A stretch of 63,848 bases of DNA, taken from assembly GCA_002304505.1 (NCBI GenBank), contig NCEH01000016.1, forward strand, positions 1-63,848, given 5' to 3'. This stretch comes from Rhizobiales bacterium 32-66-11. Lineage in GTDB: Bacteria > Pseudomonadota > Alphaproteobacteria > Rhizobiales > Xanthobacteraceae. The notes below the pieces were generated by a model that worked only from the letters and a program-made list of their open reading frames with translations, was not told where the DNA came from and did not search any database. The number at the start of each line of letters is the position of its first letter. The first letter of the stretch is position 1. This document shows positions 17,573-25,859 of the stretch, one piece after another. Both the position numbers and the translations under genes were made by a program.

Positions 17573-19456
17573 ATGAGCATATTCCAGAAGCGGACCTCCG
17601 CCGCCAAGGCCGCGCCCCCCTCTCCCGCTGCCGATGAGGCGGAAGAGGAAATGCGCGTCTATGAGGCCCGGGGCCGCAAGCGCAGCGACGATACCGGCGT
17701 CGGCGATCTCTCCGCCGACGGCGCGCCGCCGAAGCCGCGCAGCCTGCTTGCCAATCTCGGCCGGCTGCCGCGCTTCGTCGCGTTCAAGAGCTTCTCCAGC
17801 CTTACGCGGCGCATCGTCCTGCTGAACCTGGCGGGCCTGTGCGCGCTCGTCTCCGGCATTCTCTATCTCTCCGAATTCCGCGCCGGCCTGATCGACGCCC
17901 GCGTGCAGAGTCTGCTGGTGCAGGGCGAGATCATCGCCGGCGCCATCGCGGCCTCCGCTCAGGTCGAGACCAACGCCATCACGATCGACCCCGAGCGCCT
18001 GCTTGAGCTTCAGGCCGGCGAGAGCTACGGCCCCTCCGAGGAGGGGTTCGCGCCGCTGGAATTCCCCATCAACCCCGAGCGGGTGGCGCCGGTGCTGCGC
18101 CGTCTCGTCGGCCCCACGCGCACCCGCGCGCGCATTTATGACCGCGAAGGGGTGATGCTGCTCGATACGCGCTCGCTCTATTCCAAGGGCGAGATCCTGC
18201 GCTTCGACCTGCCGCCCCCGACCCAGCCGCGCCCCGGCCTGCTGGAGCGCACATGGCGCGGCCTGCAAAGCTGGATCGGGCGCGGCGACCTGCCGCTCTA
18301 CAAGGAGTTGGGGCCGCAGAGCGGCAAGGATTATCCGGAGGTCGCCTCCGCCGCACTGGGGCAGAAATCCAGCGAGGTGCGGGTGGACGAGCGGGGCCGC
18401 GTGGTGGTCTCCGTGGCGGTGCCGATCCAGCGCTTCCGGGCCATTCTCGGCGAATTGCTGCTCTCCACCCAGGGCGGCGAGATCGACGAGGCGGTGGAGG
18501 CGGAACGCTTCGTCATCGTGCGCGTGTTCCTCGTGGCCGCCGCCGTCATGGTGCTGCTCTCGGTGCTGCTCGCCGGCACCATCGCCGATCCCGTCCGCAA
18601 GCTTGCCGACGCCGCCGAGCGGGTGCGCCGCCGCATCAAGTCGCGCGTGGAAATTCCCGATTTCACCTCGCGCTCGGACGAAATCGGCCATCTCTCCGGC
18701 GCCCTGCGCGACATGACCAGCGCGCTCTATAACCGCATCGAGGCGATCGAGAGCTTCGCCGCCGACGTGGCGCACGAATTGAAGAATCCCCTCACCTCCC
18801 TGCGCTCGGCGGTTGAGACGCTGCCGCTGGCGCGCAACGAGAATTCCCGCAATCGCCTGCTGGAGGTGATCCAGCACGACGTCAAACGCCTCGATCGCCT
18901 GATCTCCGACATTTCCGACGCCAGCCGGCTGGACGCCGAGCTTCAGCGCCAGGAAGCGGTGACGGTGGATTTGAAGCAATTGCTGGAGATGGTGGTGGGC
19001 ATGGCGCAGGAGGTGCGCAAGGACGATGGCGTGAAGGTGGCGCTGAAATTCGAGCGCGCGCCCGGCGCCGCCGCCGATTTCACGCTGGTCGGCCACGCCT
19101 CGCGCCTCGGCCAGGTGGTGGACAATCTCGTCTCCAACGCCCGTTCCTTCTCACCACCCGGCGGCACCGTCACAGTGACCTGCCGCCGCCTCAAGGATGG
19201 CGCCGAAATCGTCGTCGACGACCGGGGGCCCGGCATCCGGCCCGACGCCCTCGCCCGCATCTTCGAGCGCTTCTATACCGACCGGCCGGACCACGGGTTC
19301 GGCCAGAATTCCGGCCTCGGCCTGTCCATCTCGCGCCAGATCGTCGAGGCGCACGGCGGCAAGATCTGGGCCGAGAACCGCATCGCGCCGGGCAAGGACG
19401 GCGCGGAAGAGACCGTCACCGGCGCCCGCTTCGTCGTGCGCCTGCCCAACGGCTAG
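17573..19456 (+). CDS. chvG: Sensor histidine kinase ChvG
   Basis: The 627-residue kinase opens with an acidic/basic cytoplasmic tail (1-75) and a first membrane helix (IVLLNLAGLCALVSGILYL). A periplasmic sensor of about 200 residues follows, then a second helix (VFLVAAAVMVLLSVLLAG), HAMP domain, H-box FAADVAHELKNPLTSLRSA with H401, and an HATPase domain with DNLVSNARSF and DDRGPGIRPD. In the family, periplasmic ExoR restrains ChvG; exoR is not in this window. It is the cognate kinase of ChvI just upstream. Confidence 0.96.
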   Translation: MSIFQKRTSAAKAAPPSPAADEAEEEMRVYEARGRKRSDDTGVGDLSADGAPPKPRSLLANLGRLPRFVAFKSFSSLTRRIVLLNLAGLCALVSGILYLSEFRAGLIDARVQSLLVQGEIIAGAIAASAQVETNAITIDPERLLELQAGESYGPSEEGFAPLEFPINPERVAPVLRRLVGPTRTRARIYDREGVMLLDTRSLYSKGEILRFDLPPPTQPRPGLLERTWRGLQSWIGRGDLPLYKELGPQSGKDYPEVASAALGQKSSEVRVDERGRVVVSVAVPIQRFRAILGELLLSTQGGEIDEAVEAERFVIVRVFLVAAAVMVLLSVLLAGTIADPVRKLADAAERVRRRIKSRVEIPDFTSRSDEIGHLSGALRDMTSALYNRIEAIESFAADVAHELKNPLTSLRSAVETLPLARNENSRNRLLEVIQHDVKRLDRLISDISDASRLDAELQRQEAVTVDLKQLLEMVVGMAQEVRKDDGVKVALKFERAPGAAADFTLVGHASRLGQVVDNLVSNARSFSPPGGTVTVTCRRLKDGAEIVVDDRGPGIRPDALARIFERFYTDRPDHGFGQNSGLGLSISRQIVEAHGGKIWAENRIAPGKDGAEETVTGARFVVRLPNG

Positions 19457-19459
19457 CCC

Positions 19460-19915
19460 GTGGCGTCCCCGGCCGGCATTCACCCGAGCATTCACGCCAG
19501 CTGCGTGCGGGTGGGCACATGGGGGGTGCTGATCCGTGGCCCGTCGGGCAGCGGAAAATCGACGCTCGCCCTGCGCCTGATCCTGGACCCGCCGCGCGCG
19601 CTGCCGGAGGCCGAACTGGTGGCCGACGACCGGGTGATGCTCACGGCGGATGGGTCCGGCGTGACCGCCGCGGCGCCACCGGAGCTCGCGGGCCTGATCG
19701 AGGTGCGCAGACTCGGCATCCGCCGCCTGCCCCACATTGATGCAGCGCGGCTGCATCTGGTGGTGGATCTCGGTTTTCCGGAGATGCCGCGCCTGCCGGC
19801 CGACACGGATTTAACTGCCACTCTTCTGGGCTTCCCCCTGCCTCGCATTGCATTTTCGCAAGAAGCCGACGGCGCCCTGATGGTGGCCGCGGCATTCAAG
19901 ACACTTTCTTACTGA
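19460..19915 (+). CDS. hprK: HPr kinase/phosphorylase, short alphaproteobacterial form
   Basis: The 151-residue protein contains only the catalytic domain, with Walker [10 protein letters not shown] at residues 27-35 and VADDRVML downstream. The N-terminal domain of Gram-positive HprK is absent, as usual in alphaproteobacteria. It phosphorylates HPr on a serine to report carbon or energy status. GTG 19460 is three bases after the chvG stop, so the two are probably translated in succession. The EIIA and HPr genes follow. Confidence 0.93.
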   Translation: MASPAGIHPSIHASCVRVGTWGVLIRGPSGSGKSTLALRLILDPPRALPEAELVADDRVMLTADGSGVTAAAPPELAGLIEVRRLGIRRLPHIDAARLHLVVDLGFPEMPRLPADTDLTATLLGFPLPRIAFSQEADGALMVAAAFKTLSY

Positions 19916-19995
19916 TTCGTCCGGTGCTTTTGTGCGATGCACCCCTTGCGTAATTTTTGAGCCGCTCTGAATATGACCACCCCGCAGCGCGGGAG

Positions 19996-20021
19996 GCCTC
20001 CATCGCTTTGATGGTGGAGGC
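19996..20021 (+). promoter_or_regulatory. Hairpin overlapping the EIIA ribosome-binding region
   Basis: GCCTCCA (19996-20002) pairs with TGGAGGC (20015-20021), and the left arm can alternatively mask GGAGG. The next GGAGG at 20022-20026 is free, nine bases before the ATG. It could tune translation of the EIIA gene. This is inference from pairing alone. Confidence 0.3.
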
Positions 20022-20030
20022 GGAGGCAAC

Positions 20031-20432
20031 ATGATCGGTCTCGTACTCGTCACGCATGGCCGCCTGGCCACGGAATTCTGCTCCGCCCTGGAGCATGTCA
20101 TGGGCCCTCAGGCCCAGATTGCAGCCGTCACCATTGGACCCGACGACGATATGGAGCGACGGCGGCACGACATCATCGACGCTGTGGATCGGGTGCAGTC
20201 GGGCCAGGGCGTGGTGATCCTCACCGATATGTTCGGCGGCACCCCCTCCAATCTCGCGATTTCGGTCATGAACGCGCCGGACGTGGAAGTGGTCGCCGGG
20301 ATCAATCTGCCCATGCTGGTCAAGCTCGCCAAGGTGCGCGGCGAGATGCCCCTCTCCGAGGCGGTGGACGTGGCCCAGGAAGCCGGGCGCAAATATATCA
20401 ACATCGCGAGCCGCGTCCTTGCCGGGAAATGA
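20031..20432 (+). CDS. PTS mannose-type EIIA component
   Basis: The 133-residue EIIA-Man domain has the phosphoacceptor H9 in MIGLVLVTHG and the ILTDMFGGTPSNLA motif characteristic of the family. No EIIB, EIIC or EIID gene is present, so it belongs to the regulatory PTS of alphaproteobacteria, which signals and does not import sugar. It is preceded by GGAGGCGGAGGCAAC. The next gene, HPr, overlaps its last 14 bases in another frame. Confidence 0.94.
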   Translation: MIGLVLVTHGRLATEFCSALEHVMGPQAQIAAVTIGPDDDMERRRHDIIDAVDRVQSGQGVVILTDMFGGTPSNLAISVMNAPDVEVVAGINLPMLVKLAKVRGEMPLSEAVDVAQEAGRKYINIASRVLAGK

Positions 20433-20757
20433 CCCTTCTTCAGACCAGCAGATAAGCGAGGCCTGCGGCGCGCCGGCGCCGGCGGGCGCCTTGGTGCGGG
20501 TGCTGCCCATCATCAACAAGCGCGGCCTGCACGCACGCGCCTCGGCCAAGTTCGTGCAGACCGTGGAGCGCTTCAACGCCACCGTCACCGTATGCCGCAA
20601 CGGCGAGGCGGTGGGCGGCAATTCCATCATGGGCCTGATGATGCTCGCTGCCGCGCCCGGCACCACCGTGACGGTAACGGCATATGGGGAGGAGGCGGCC
20701 CCCGTGCTCAAGGCGCTCGAGGAATTGGTGGCGGACCGCTTTGGCGAGGGCGAATAA
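20419..20757 (+). CDS. Phosphocarrier protein HPr
   Basis: The HPr fold has the active histidine in INKRGLHARASAKFV (H38 in the long version) and the regulatory serine region GGNSIMGLMMLAAAPG, the target of HprK. The frame from TTG 20419 gives 112 residues, longer than the usual 85-95. GTG or TTG codons at 20491-20500 would give a normal-length protein, so the start is uncertain. EI (ptsP or ptsI) is not in the window. Confidence 0.9.
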   Translation: MPGNDPSSDQQISEACGAPAPAGALVRVLPIINKRGLHARASAKFVQTVERFNATVTVCRNGEAVGGNSIMGLMMLAAAPGTTVTVTAYGEEAAPVLKALEELVADRFGEGE

Positions 20758-20873
20758 CGCGGCAAAACCGTGGCTTGCCCTTCCAATCGCCTTCCGAAGG
20801 GCACATTTGCGTGAACACAGATAACATTCGTCGGCGCACCGCATAGGAGCGCCGCGCCGTTCGTCAGTCGAGT

Positions 20874-22199
20874 ATGCTCACGCACAGCACCGCGCCGCAC
20901 GAGACCGAACCGCGTACACCCACAAGACGGGTGCGCTTCGGCTTGTCCGGCAAGCTTCTCCTGTTGACCTTGGTGTTCGTGACCGCCGCGGAACTCGCGA
21001 TCTTCGTTCCCACCATGGCCAATTTCCGCATCTCCTGGCTGTCCGACCGGGTGGCTGCGGCGCGCACCGCCGCCCTGGTGCTGGACGCCGCGCCGGAGGA
21101 GACCATTCCCCCGGACCTCACCCGCCAGTTGCTCGCCAATGTCGGCGCCCAGCTGGTGGTGGTGAAGGCGCAGGATACCCGCCGCCTGCTCGCCATGTCC
21201 GACATGCCGCCGACCATCGACCAGCATCTCGACATGCGCGAAATCACGCCCTGGCACGCGGTGTGGGACGGGCTTGCCGGCGCCCTGGTCTATATCAGCC
21301 TGCACCTGCTGTTCGTGCGCCCCATGCGGCGCCTGACCGAGCGCATGAGCGCCTATCGCGAGGCGCCGGAGGATGCCTCGCGCATCATCACGCCCAGCGG
21401 GCGGGGCGATGAGATCGGCATCGCCGAGGAGGCGCTTGCGGAATTGCAACGCGAGCTCTCCCACACCCTGACGCAGAAGAGCCGGCTGGCGGCGCTCGGC
21501 CTTGCGGTCTCCAAGATCAATCACGACCTGCGCAATCTGCTCGCCTCCGCGCAGCTGATCTCGGACCGCCTGGTGTCCCTGCCCGATCCGGCGGTGCAGC
21601 GCTTCGCGCCCAAGCTGGTGGCCGCGCTCGACCGCGCCATCGCCTATTGCGAGCAGACCCTCTCCTACGGCCGCGCCCAGGAGCCTTTGCCCGACCGGCG
21701 CGACGTGGACCTTGGCGCCTTGTTCGACGAGGTGCGCGACATGCTCGGGCTCCATCCTGGCGCGGAAGGGGACGTGGACTGGGTGGTGACGCTCGATCGC
21801 CCGCTGACCGCCGATGCCGACCCGGACCAGCTGTTTCGGGTGATTCTCAACCTCTCCCGCAATTCGCTCCAGGCACTGGAAGGCCGCAAGCCGCGGCCGG
21901 CCGGGCGGGACCAGATCCGCGTCGCGGCGCGGCGGCACGACCATAGGGTCGAGATCGAGATTTCCGATACCGGACCGGGCATCCCGCCGGCCCGGCGCGA
22001 CCGGCTGTTCTCGGCCTTCCAGGCCTCCGCGCGGGCCGGCGGGACCGGGCTCGGCCTGCCCATCGCCGAAGAGCTGGTGCGGGCCCATGGCGGCGAGATC
22101 CGCCTTCTGGACCGGCCGGGCGGGGCGACCTTCCTGATCACCATTCCCGACCGGGCGCAGGAAGCGCGGCCGCGCGGCCAGCGCCTGCGCGCCGGCTGA
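20874..22199 (+). CDS. Sensor histidine kinase, possibly with a shortened second membrane helix
   Basis: A 441-residue kinase with TM1 (KLLLLTLVFVTAAELAIFV), a periplasmic region to about residue 125, and a second hydrophobic segment that is unusually short (LAGALVYISLHLLFV, about 15 residues). Then come a HAMP-like region, an unusual H-box VSKINHDLRNLLASAQ with H217, and an HATPase domain (ILNLSRNSLQALEG; DTGPGIPPARR; GGTGLGLPIAEELV). Homologues I recall carry about 50 more residues ahead of the second helix, so an in-frame deletion is possible. No response regulator is adjacent. It follows HPr by 116 bases, possibly as a separate unit. Confidence 0.85.
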   Translation: MLTHSTAPHETEPRTPTRRVRFGLSGKLLLLTLVFVTAAELAIFVPTMANFRISWLSDRVAAARTAALVLDAAPEETIPPDLTRQLLANVGAQLVVVKAQDTRRLLAMSDMPPTIDQHLDMREITPWHAVWDGLAGALVYISLHLLFVRPMRRLTERMSAYREAPEDASRIITPSGRGDEIGIAEEALAELQRELSHTLTQKSRLAALGLAVSKINHDLRNLLASAQLISDRLVSLPDPAVQRFAPKLVAALDRAIAYCEQTLSYGRAQEPLPDRRDVDLGALFDEVRDMLGLHPGAEGDVDWVVTLDRPLTADADPDQLFRVILNLSRNSLQALEGRKPRPAGRDQIRVAARRHDHRVEIEISDTGPGIPPARRDRLFSAFQASARAGGTGLGLPIAEELVRAHGGEIRLLDRPGGATFLITIPDRAQEARPRGQRLRAG

Positions 22200-22215
22200 G
22201 GTTTCACGTGAAACC
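22200..22215. promoter_or_regulatory. parS-like centromere site
   Basis: The perfect 16-bp palindrome GGTTTCACGTGAAACC contains the 14-base core GTTTCACGTGAAAC. It differs from the classical bacterial parS (TGTTTCACGTGAAACA) only at the outermost pair. It starts right after the histidine-kinase stop codon. parS sites bind ParB and cluster near the chromosome origin. A TATCCACA motif (8 of 9 bases of a DnaA box) lies about 200 bases on. Confidence 0.75.
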
Positions 22216-22564
22216 CGCGCGCACCGCGGACGAACCCCGGTTTACTGGCGCGCTTCGGCGCCTTCGCGGCGGATGACACCGCGATTTCCGGCGAAGGTTC
22301 GCCTTTCCGTCCGACCACCCGCCGGAGGCCCGCGACCCCCCCCTGCCCCGCGGGCGGCACCGACCGCGGCGCACCCGCCACGGCTTCCGATCCGACGCCG
22401 ACGCGCGGAGGAAATATCCACAGGGCCGAAAATGGCGCACCGCACTTTGCCCTTGCCAGGGCAAAATAAAACCTGTAGCTCACACTTCCTCGCAAGCGGG
22501 TCGCCGCTTCGAGCCCTCGGGTTTCGACCCTGGGCGATCTTCGGATCGACAATGAGAAAACAGT
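22216..22564. other. Intergenic stretch before tRNA-Arg
   Basis: About 350 GC-rich bases without a supported gene. It holds an 8-bp hairpin at 22446-22465 (TTTGCCCT/AGGGCAAA) and the region from which the tRNA must be transcribed. No clear -35/-10 pair stands out. Confidence 0.5.
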
Positions 22565-22641
22565 GCGCCCGTAGCTCAGCTGGATAGAGCACCAGACTAC
22601 GAATCTGGGGGTCAGGAGTTCGAATCTCTTCGGGCGCGCCA
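22565..22641 (+). tRNA. tRNA-Arg (anticodon ACG), CCA encoded
   Basis: A complete cloverleaf: acceptor GCGCCCG/CGGGCGC, D-arm GCTC-AGCTGGATA-GAGC, anticodon stem CCAGA/TCTGG with loop CTACGAA, T-arm AGGAG-TTCGAAT-CTCTT, discriminator G and encoded CCA. The ACG anticodon reads CGN arginine codons after A34 deamination. It lies at the boundary between core genes and the catabolic region, a typical integration target. No integrase or repeated tRNA 3' end was found. Confidence 0.97.
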
Positions 22642-23237
22642 TTGTTTTCAGAGGGTTAGCGGTGTGTCGGGGAAATGTTCCCCATCGCGTTCCCCATCAG
22701 ATTAACGCCCTGTTTGTCGCCCGCCGCTGTAGCCGGCCGCGCCCTTTGGCAGTGATGGCTGCTGCCTTTTGCAGAGCGCCTTATAAGTGGTCATGCTGAG
22801 GGGGCGCCTGTGTCTCCGGAGAACGACGTTCGCGCGTGAGAGGGGCGCATCGGTCGCCTTTCAATAGGCTTCGCGTTCCTCCCGCCGGTTTTCATCCTTT
22901 ACGATTGTCGCACCGGAGCTGCTGCGCCCCGTCCGTCACCGCCCTCACGGCGGCGCCCGCACCGGCCCGGATGCCGGCGGCAAGCGGGCTCATCAACGCC
23001 ACGCCCTGCGAGTGGAAGGACGCGCTGGCGCGCACTTGGCTGGCGGCGGCCACCGCCGTCGAGGCGGGATTGACCACCGGTACGGCAGCGGCGGTGGTGC
23101 TGGCGCCGCTGGAGCGGAAGCGGCGCCGAACCACGATTTGAAACCGGTTCCGAAAACCGCGCTGCGGCGAACACGCCGGACGGTTCGGCGCAGCGCGAGG
23201 AGCGCCATCGCCTGAAAATATCACGCGATCTAGGGGC
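22642..23237. other. Intergenic stretch downstream of tRNA-Arg
   Basis: About 600 bases without a convincing gene. A short direct repeat GTTCCCCATC occurs twice 12 bases apart near 22680-22700. Open frames on either strand lack ribosome sites and family resemblance. It may be degraded DNA at the edge of the catabolic region. Confidence 0.45.
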
Positions 23238-24245
23238 TCATTTGGCCCGCAGGCGCGGGAAGAGCCGTTCAGCCGTTCCGCGATAGATCGCGTAACGCTG
23301 GGATGCGTTAAGCGGATACTGGCCCAGCCGCTCGGTAAAGGCGACGGACCGTGCCAACGGCGCATAGGGCCAGTCGCTGCCGAACGTGATGTGGCTGACG
23401 TCGGTGAAGGCCAGCAGGCTCGGCAGCGCATAGGGACTGCTGGCCAACGCCGTGTCGAAATAAAACTTCCGAAGCCGGGCCAACCCCGGTTCGTCGGTTC
23501 CGTCTGGAGAAACCGATCGCGCAATGCGCTGTGACGCAAAAGGCAGGAATCCGCCAGCGTGAGACAGGATGAACCGGACGTCGGGATACCGCTCCAACCA
23601 GCCGGATTTCGCGATGTTGATGGCGGCCCGGGTGGTATCGAGGAGAAAATCCGCAACGTGCGGCGGAATTCCGGGAACCGGCTCGGCCGGAAGCTCTCCG
23701 GGATGAACAAAAACGACGGCTTTCCGCCTGTTCAGTTCCTCCATCAGCGGCGCCTGGGAGGCATTGCCCAGATATTCCCCCCTGACGCTGCTGAGCAGCA
23801 CCACGCCGTCGGCTTTCAGCACATCGAAGCTATAGGCAAGCTCGCTGAGCGAGCCTTTCACGTCGGGAAGGGTTAAGGTGGCGAAGAACCCGAAGCGTCC
23901 AGGATGATCCTGCGCAACCTGGGCGGCGAAGTCATTCACCCGCCGCGCCATCATCGCGGCCTCCCGATCGTCGCCCAGATGAACGCCGGGCGTCGAAACG
24001 GAGAAAATGCCGGTCGCAATGCTCTCCCGCTCCATCAGTTCGACCGCACCATCTACAGACCACTTGGGAATGGGAAGCCCGCCGGCGGTAATGCCCCGCT
24101 CCTGCAGCCACTGTGCGTAGAACGGAGGCACGATATGATGATGGGTATCGATCTTGAGCGCTGGGGAATCGGCGCCGGCGAGGGCGTCGTGTCCCGTCAA
24201 TGCGGCGGTGGCGACCACTCCAAGCAAAAAATCACGTCTGATCAT
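23238..24245 (-). CDS. Exported amidohydrolase (amidohydrolase_2/ACMSD-like family)
   Basis: The 335-residue protein has a twin-arginine signal (MIRRDFLLGVVATAALTGHDALA) followed by a TIM-barrel metal-dependent hydrolase. Metal motifs are DTHHHIVPP at the start, HPGE, FILSHAGGF and FGSDWPYAPL. The family includes decarboxylases and hydrolases of aromatic or cyclic acids. ATG 24245 has GGAG upstream. It lies downstream of livF on the same strand (135-base gap), suggesting it processes the solute imported by that system. A periplasmic location is unusual for ACMSD-type enzymes. Confidence 0.82.
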   Translation of the reverse strand: MIRRDFLLGVVATAALTGHDALAGADSPALKIDTHHHIVPPFYAQWLQERGITAGGLPIPKWSVDGAVELMERESIATGIFSVSTPGVHLGDDREAAMMARRVNDFAAQVAQDHPGRFGFFATLTLPDVKGSLSELAYSFDVLKADGVVLLSSVRGEYLGNASQAPLMEELNRRKAVVFVHPGELPAEPVPGIPPHVADFLLDTTRAAINIAKSGWLERYPDVRFILSHAGGFLPFASQRIARSVSPDGTDEPGLARLRKFYFDTALASSPYALPSLLAFTDVSHITFGSDWPYAPLARSVAFTERLGQYPLNASQRYAIYRGTAERLFPRLRAK

Positions 24246-24379
24246 GTCGCACTCCAGGCTGGCACTGGTTTGGGTTGGTGATGCAGAAGGCGGAGGAGCC
24301 GACGCCTCGGGTATCAGCGGCACGGGACGCAGCAGGCCAAGGGGACATCGCGCGGGCGATCGGACCCTGCGCGGAACGG

Positions 24380-25081
24380 TCAGGCGACGGCGACGAGGCG
24401 CCCGAGTTTCGCGCCGTCGTCCAGAAGTTCCTGGCTGCTCGATTCGTGCACGATTTGACCGCGATTGAGCACCATGGCGCGCGCCGTCATCGACAGCGCC
24501 AGCCGCGCATGCTGTTCCACGACGATCACCGAGAGCCCCGCGTCGCGGATAAGCCGGCCGACCACGGCGGCGAGCTCCTGGACGATGATCGGAGCCAGGC
24601 CTTCCATGGGCTCGTCGAGCAGGAGCAGCCGCGGATTGGTCACCAGCGCCCGGGCGATCGCCACCATCTGCTGCTCGCCGCCGGACAATTGGTTGCCAAG
24701 GTTCGAGCGCCGTTCCCTGAGGCGGGGAAACACATCGTAGATCGCCGCCAAGGTCCAAGGCCCGTCGCGTGCCACCGTCGTCAGATGCTCTTCGACGGTG
24801 AGCGAGGGAAACATGGCGCGCTCCTGCGGCACCCAGCCCAGCCCGGCGCGTGCCCGCCTGTGCGGCGGGGCGTTGGAAATATCGCTGCCGGCGAATCGGA
24901 CGCTGCCCGAATGCCGCACGGTAAGGCCCATCAGCGTACGCATCAGGGTCGATTTGCCGACGCCATTGCGCCCGAGAAGCGCGAGGCTTTCTCCCGCCCG
25001 CATCGAGAAGGAGATGTTATCAAGCACGCGGGCCTGACCATAGCCGGAACAAAGCCCTTCGATCTTCAGCAAATCAGCCAT
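24380..25081 (-). CDS. livF: Branched-chain-type ABC transporter ATP-binding protein (LivF)
   Basis: A 233-residue ATPase with Walker A GRNGVGKS, signature QLSGGEQQMVAIARAL, Walker B LLLLDEP and the H-loop VVEQHA. Start ATG 25081 overlaps the end of livG by 8 bases. It pairs with LivG to drive LivHM import. Gene order on this strand is substrate-binding protein, livH, livM, livG, livF. Aromatic compounds are common solutes of such HAAT importers in catabolic loci, which fits the genes around it. Confidence 0.92.
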   Translation of the reverse strand: MADLLKIEGLCSGYGQARVLDNISFSMRAGESLALLGRNGVGKSTLMRTLMGLTVRHSGSVRFAGSDISNAPPHRRARAGLGWVPQERAMFPSLTVEEHLTTVARDGPWTLAAIYDVFPRLRERRSNLGNQLSGGEQQMVAIARALVTNPRLLLLDEPMEGLAPIIVQELAAVVGRLIRDAGLSVIVVEQHARLALSMTARAMVLNRGQIVHESSSQELLDDGAKLGRLVAVA

Positions 25082-25859
25082 GGGCACTTTCCCCCAGATA
25101 GACCTCGCGCACGCGCGGATCGGCCATGATCTCGTCCGGAGCGCCTTCGGTGAGCACCTTCCCGCCGACCAGAACCGTGATGCGTTGGGAAAAGCGCCGC
25201 ACCAGATCCATGTCGTGCTCGATGAACAGGATGCTGACATCCGATGGCAGGCGCGCGATGACCGAGAAGACTTCACTGCTTTCACCCGCGGGGATACCCG
25301 CCGCAGGCTCGTCCAGAAGCAGGATCCGGGGGCGGCTGGCGAGCGCCAGCGCGATTTCCATCAGCCGCTGTTTGCCGTAGGCGAGTGTCTTCACCTCCAC
25401 ACCGGCCTGAGCCTCGAGGCCGAGGTCGGTGATCAGGTCCATCGCCTCCTCGATTTCCGCCACATGCGACTTGAGCGGACGGAACCAGCTCTCGGCCAGA
25501 TTCTTGCGTTCCAGGATGGCGAGCAGCACGCTGTCCAGCACCGTCAGGCCCGGAAACAGGTTGTTGATCTGGAAGGTGCGGGCAATGCCCTTCCTGACCC
25601 GCCGTTCCTGCCGATCGGCCGTCACGTCCTCGCCGCCGATAAAGACGCGGCCGGATGTCGGCGCGAGCACGCCGGTCAGCATGTTGATGAAGGTGGTCTT
25701 GCCGGCCCCGTTCGGGCCGATCAGGGCATGCCGAGCCCCGACCGGAAGCCGGAAGTCGATGTCGCTGTTGGCGATGAAGCTGCCCCAGACCTTGGTCAGC
25801 CGCTCGGTGGACAGCGCGATACCGGCGTCGGCCGAAAGAATGCTGGTGTCTGCTCTCAT
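25074..25859 (-). CDS. livG: Branched-chain-type ABC transporter ATP-binding protein (LivG)
   Basis: The 261-residue ATPase has Walker A GPNGAGKT, a LivG-type signature (TLAYGKQRLMEIALALA in place of LSGGQ), Walker B ILLLDEP and LFIEHDMDLV. The start ATG 25859 overlaps the livM stop (ATGA). The insert between Walker A and signature (NLFPGLTVLDSVLLAI) is typical of LivG. It forms a heterodimer with LivF. Confidence 0.92.
   Translation of the reverse strand: MRADTSILSADAGIALSTERLTKVWGSFIANSDIDFRLPVGARHALIGPNGAGKTTFINMLTGVLAPTSGRVFIGGEDVTADRQERRVRKGIARTFQINNLFPGLTVLDSVLLAILERKNLAESWFRPLKSHVAEIEEAMDLITDLGLEAQAGVEVKTLAYGKQRLMEIALALASRPRILLLDEPAAGIPAGESSEVFSVIARLPSDVSILFIEHDMDLVRRFSQRITVLVGGKVLTEGAPDEIMADPRVREVYLGESAHG

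Noticed and set aside
17531..19096. 521-codon open frame on the minus strand opposite chvG
   Set aside because: It is a GC-rich antisense shadow with His/Gln/Arg-rich low-complexity translation and no ribosome site, while the plus strand encodes a complete ChvG.
19896..22088. 730-codon minus-strand frame opposite EIIA, HPr and the histidine kinase
   Set aside because: It spans several well-supported plus-strand genes and shows no domain. Long antisense frames are expected at this GC content.
22642..22800. Possible integrase remnant or att site after tRNA-Arg
   Set aside because: A minus-strand tail reading LMGNAMGNISPTHR hinted at an integrase end, but no catalytic motif exists and I found no duplicate of the tRNA 3' end in the window.
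22836..23141. 101-codon plus-strand ORF downstream of the tRNA
   Set aside because: No ribosome site, low-complexity Ala/Arg-rich sequence, and overlapping frames on the other strand are equally open.
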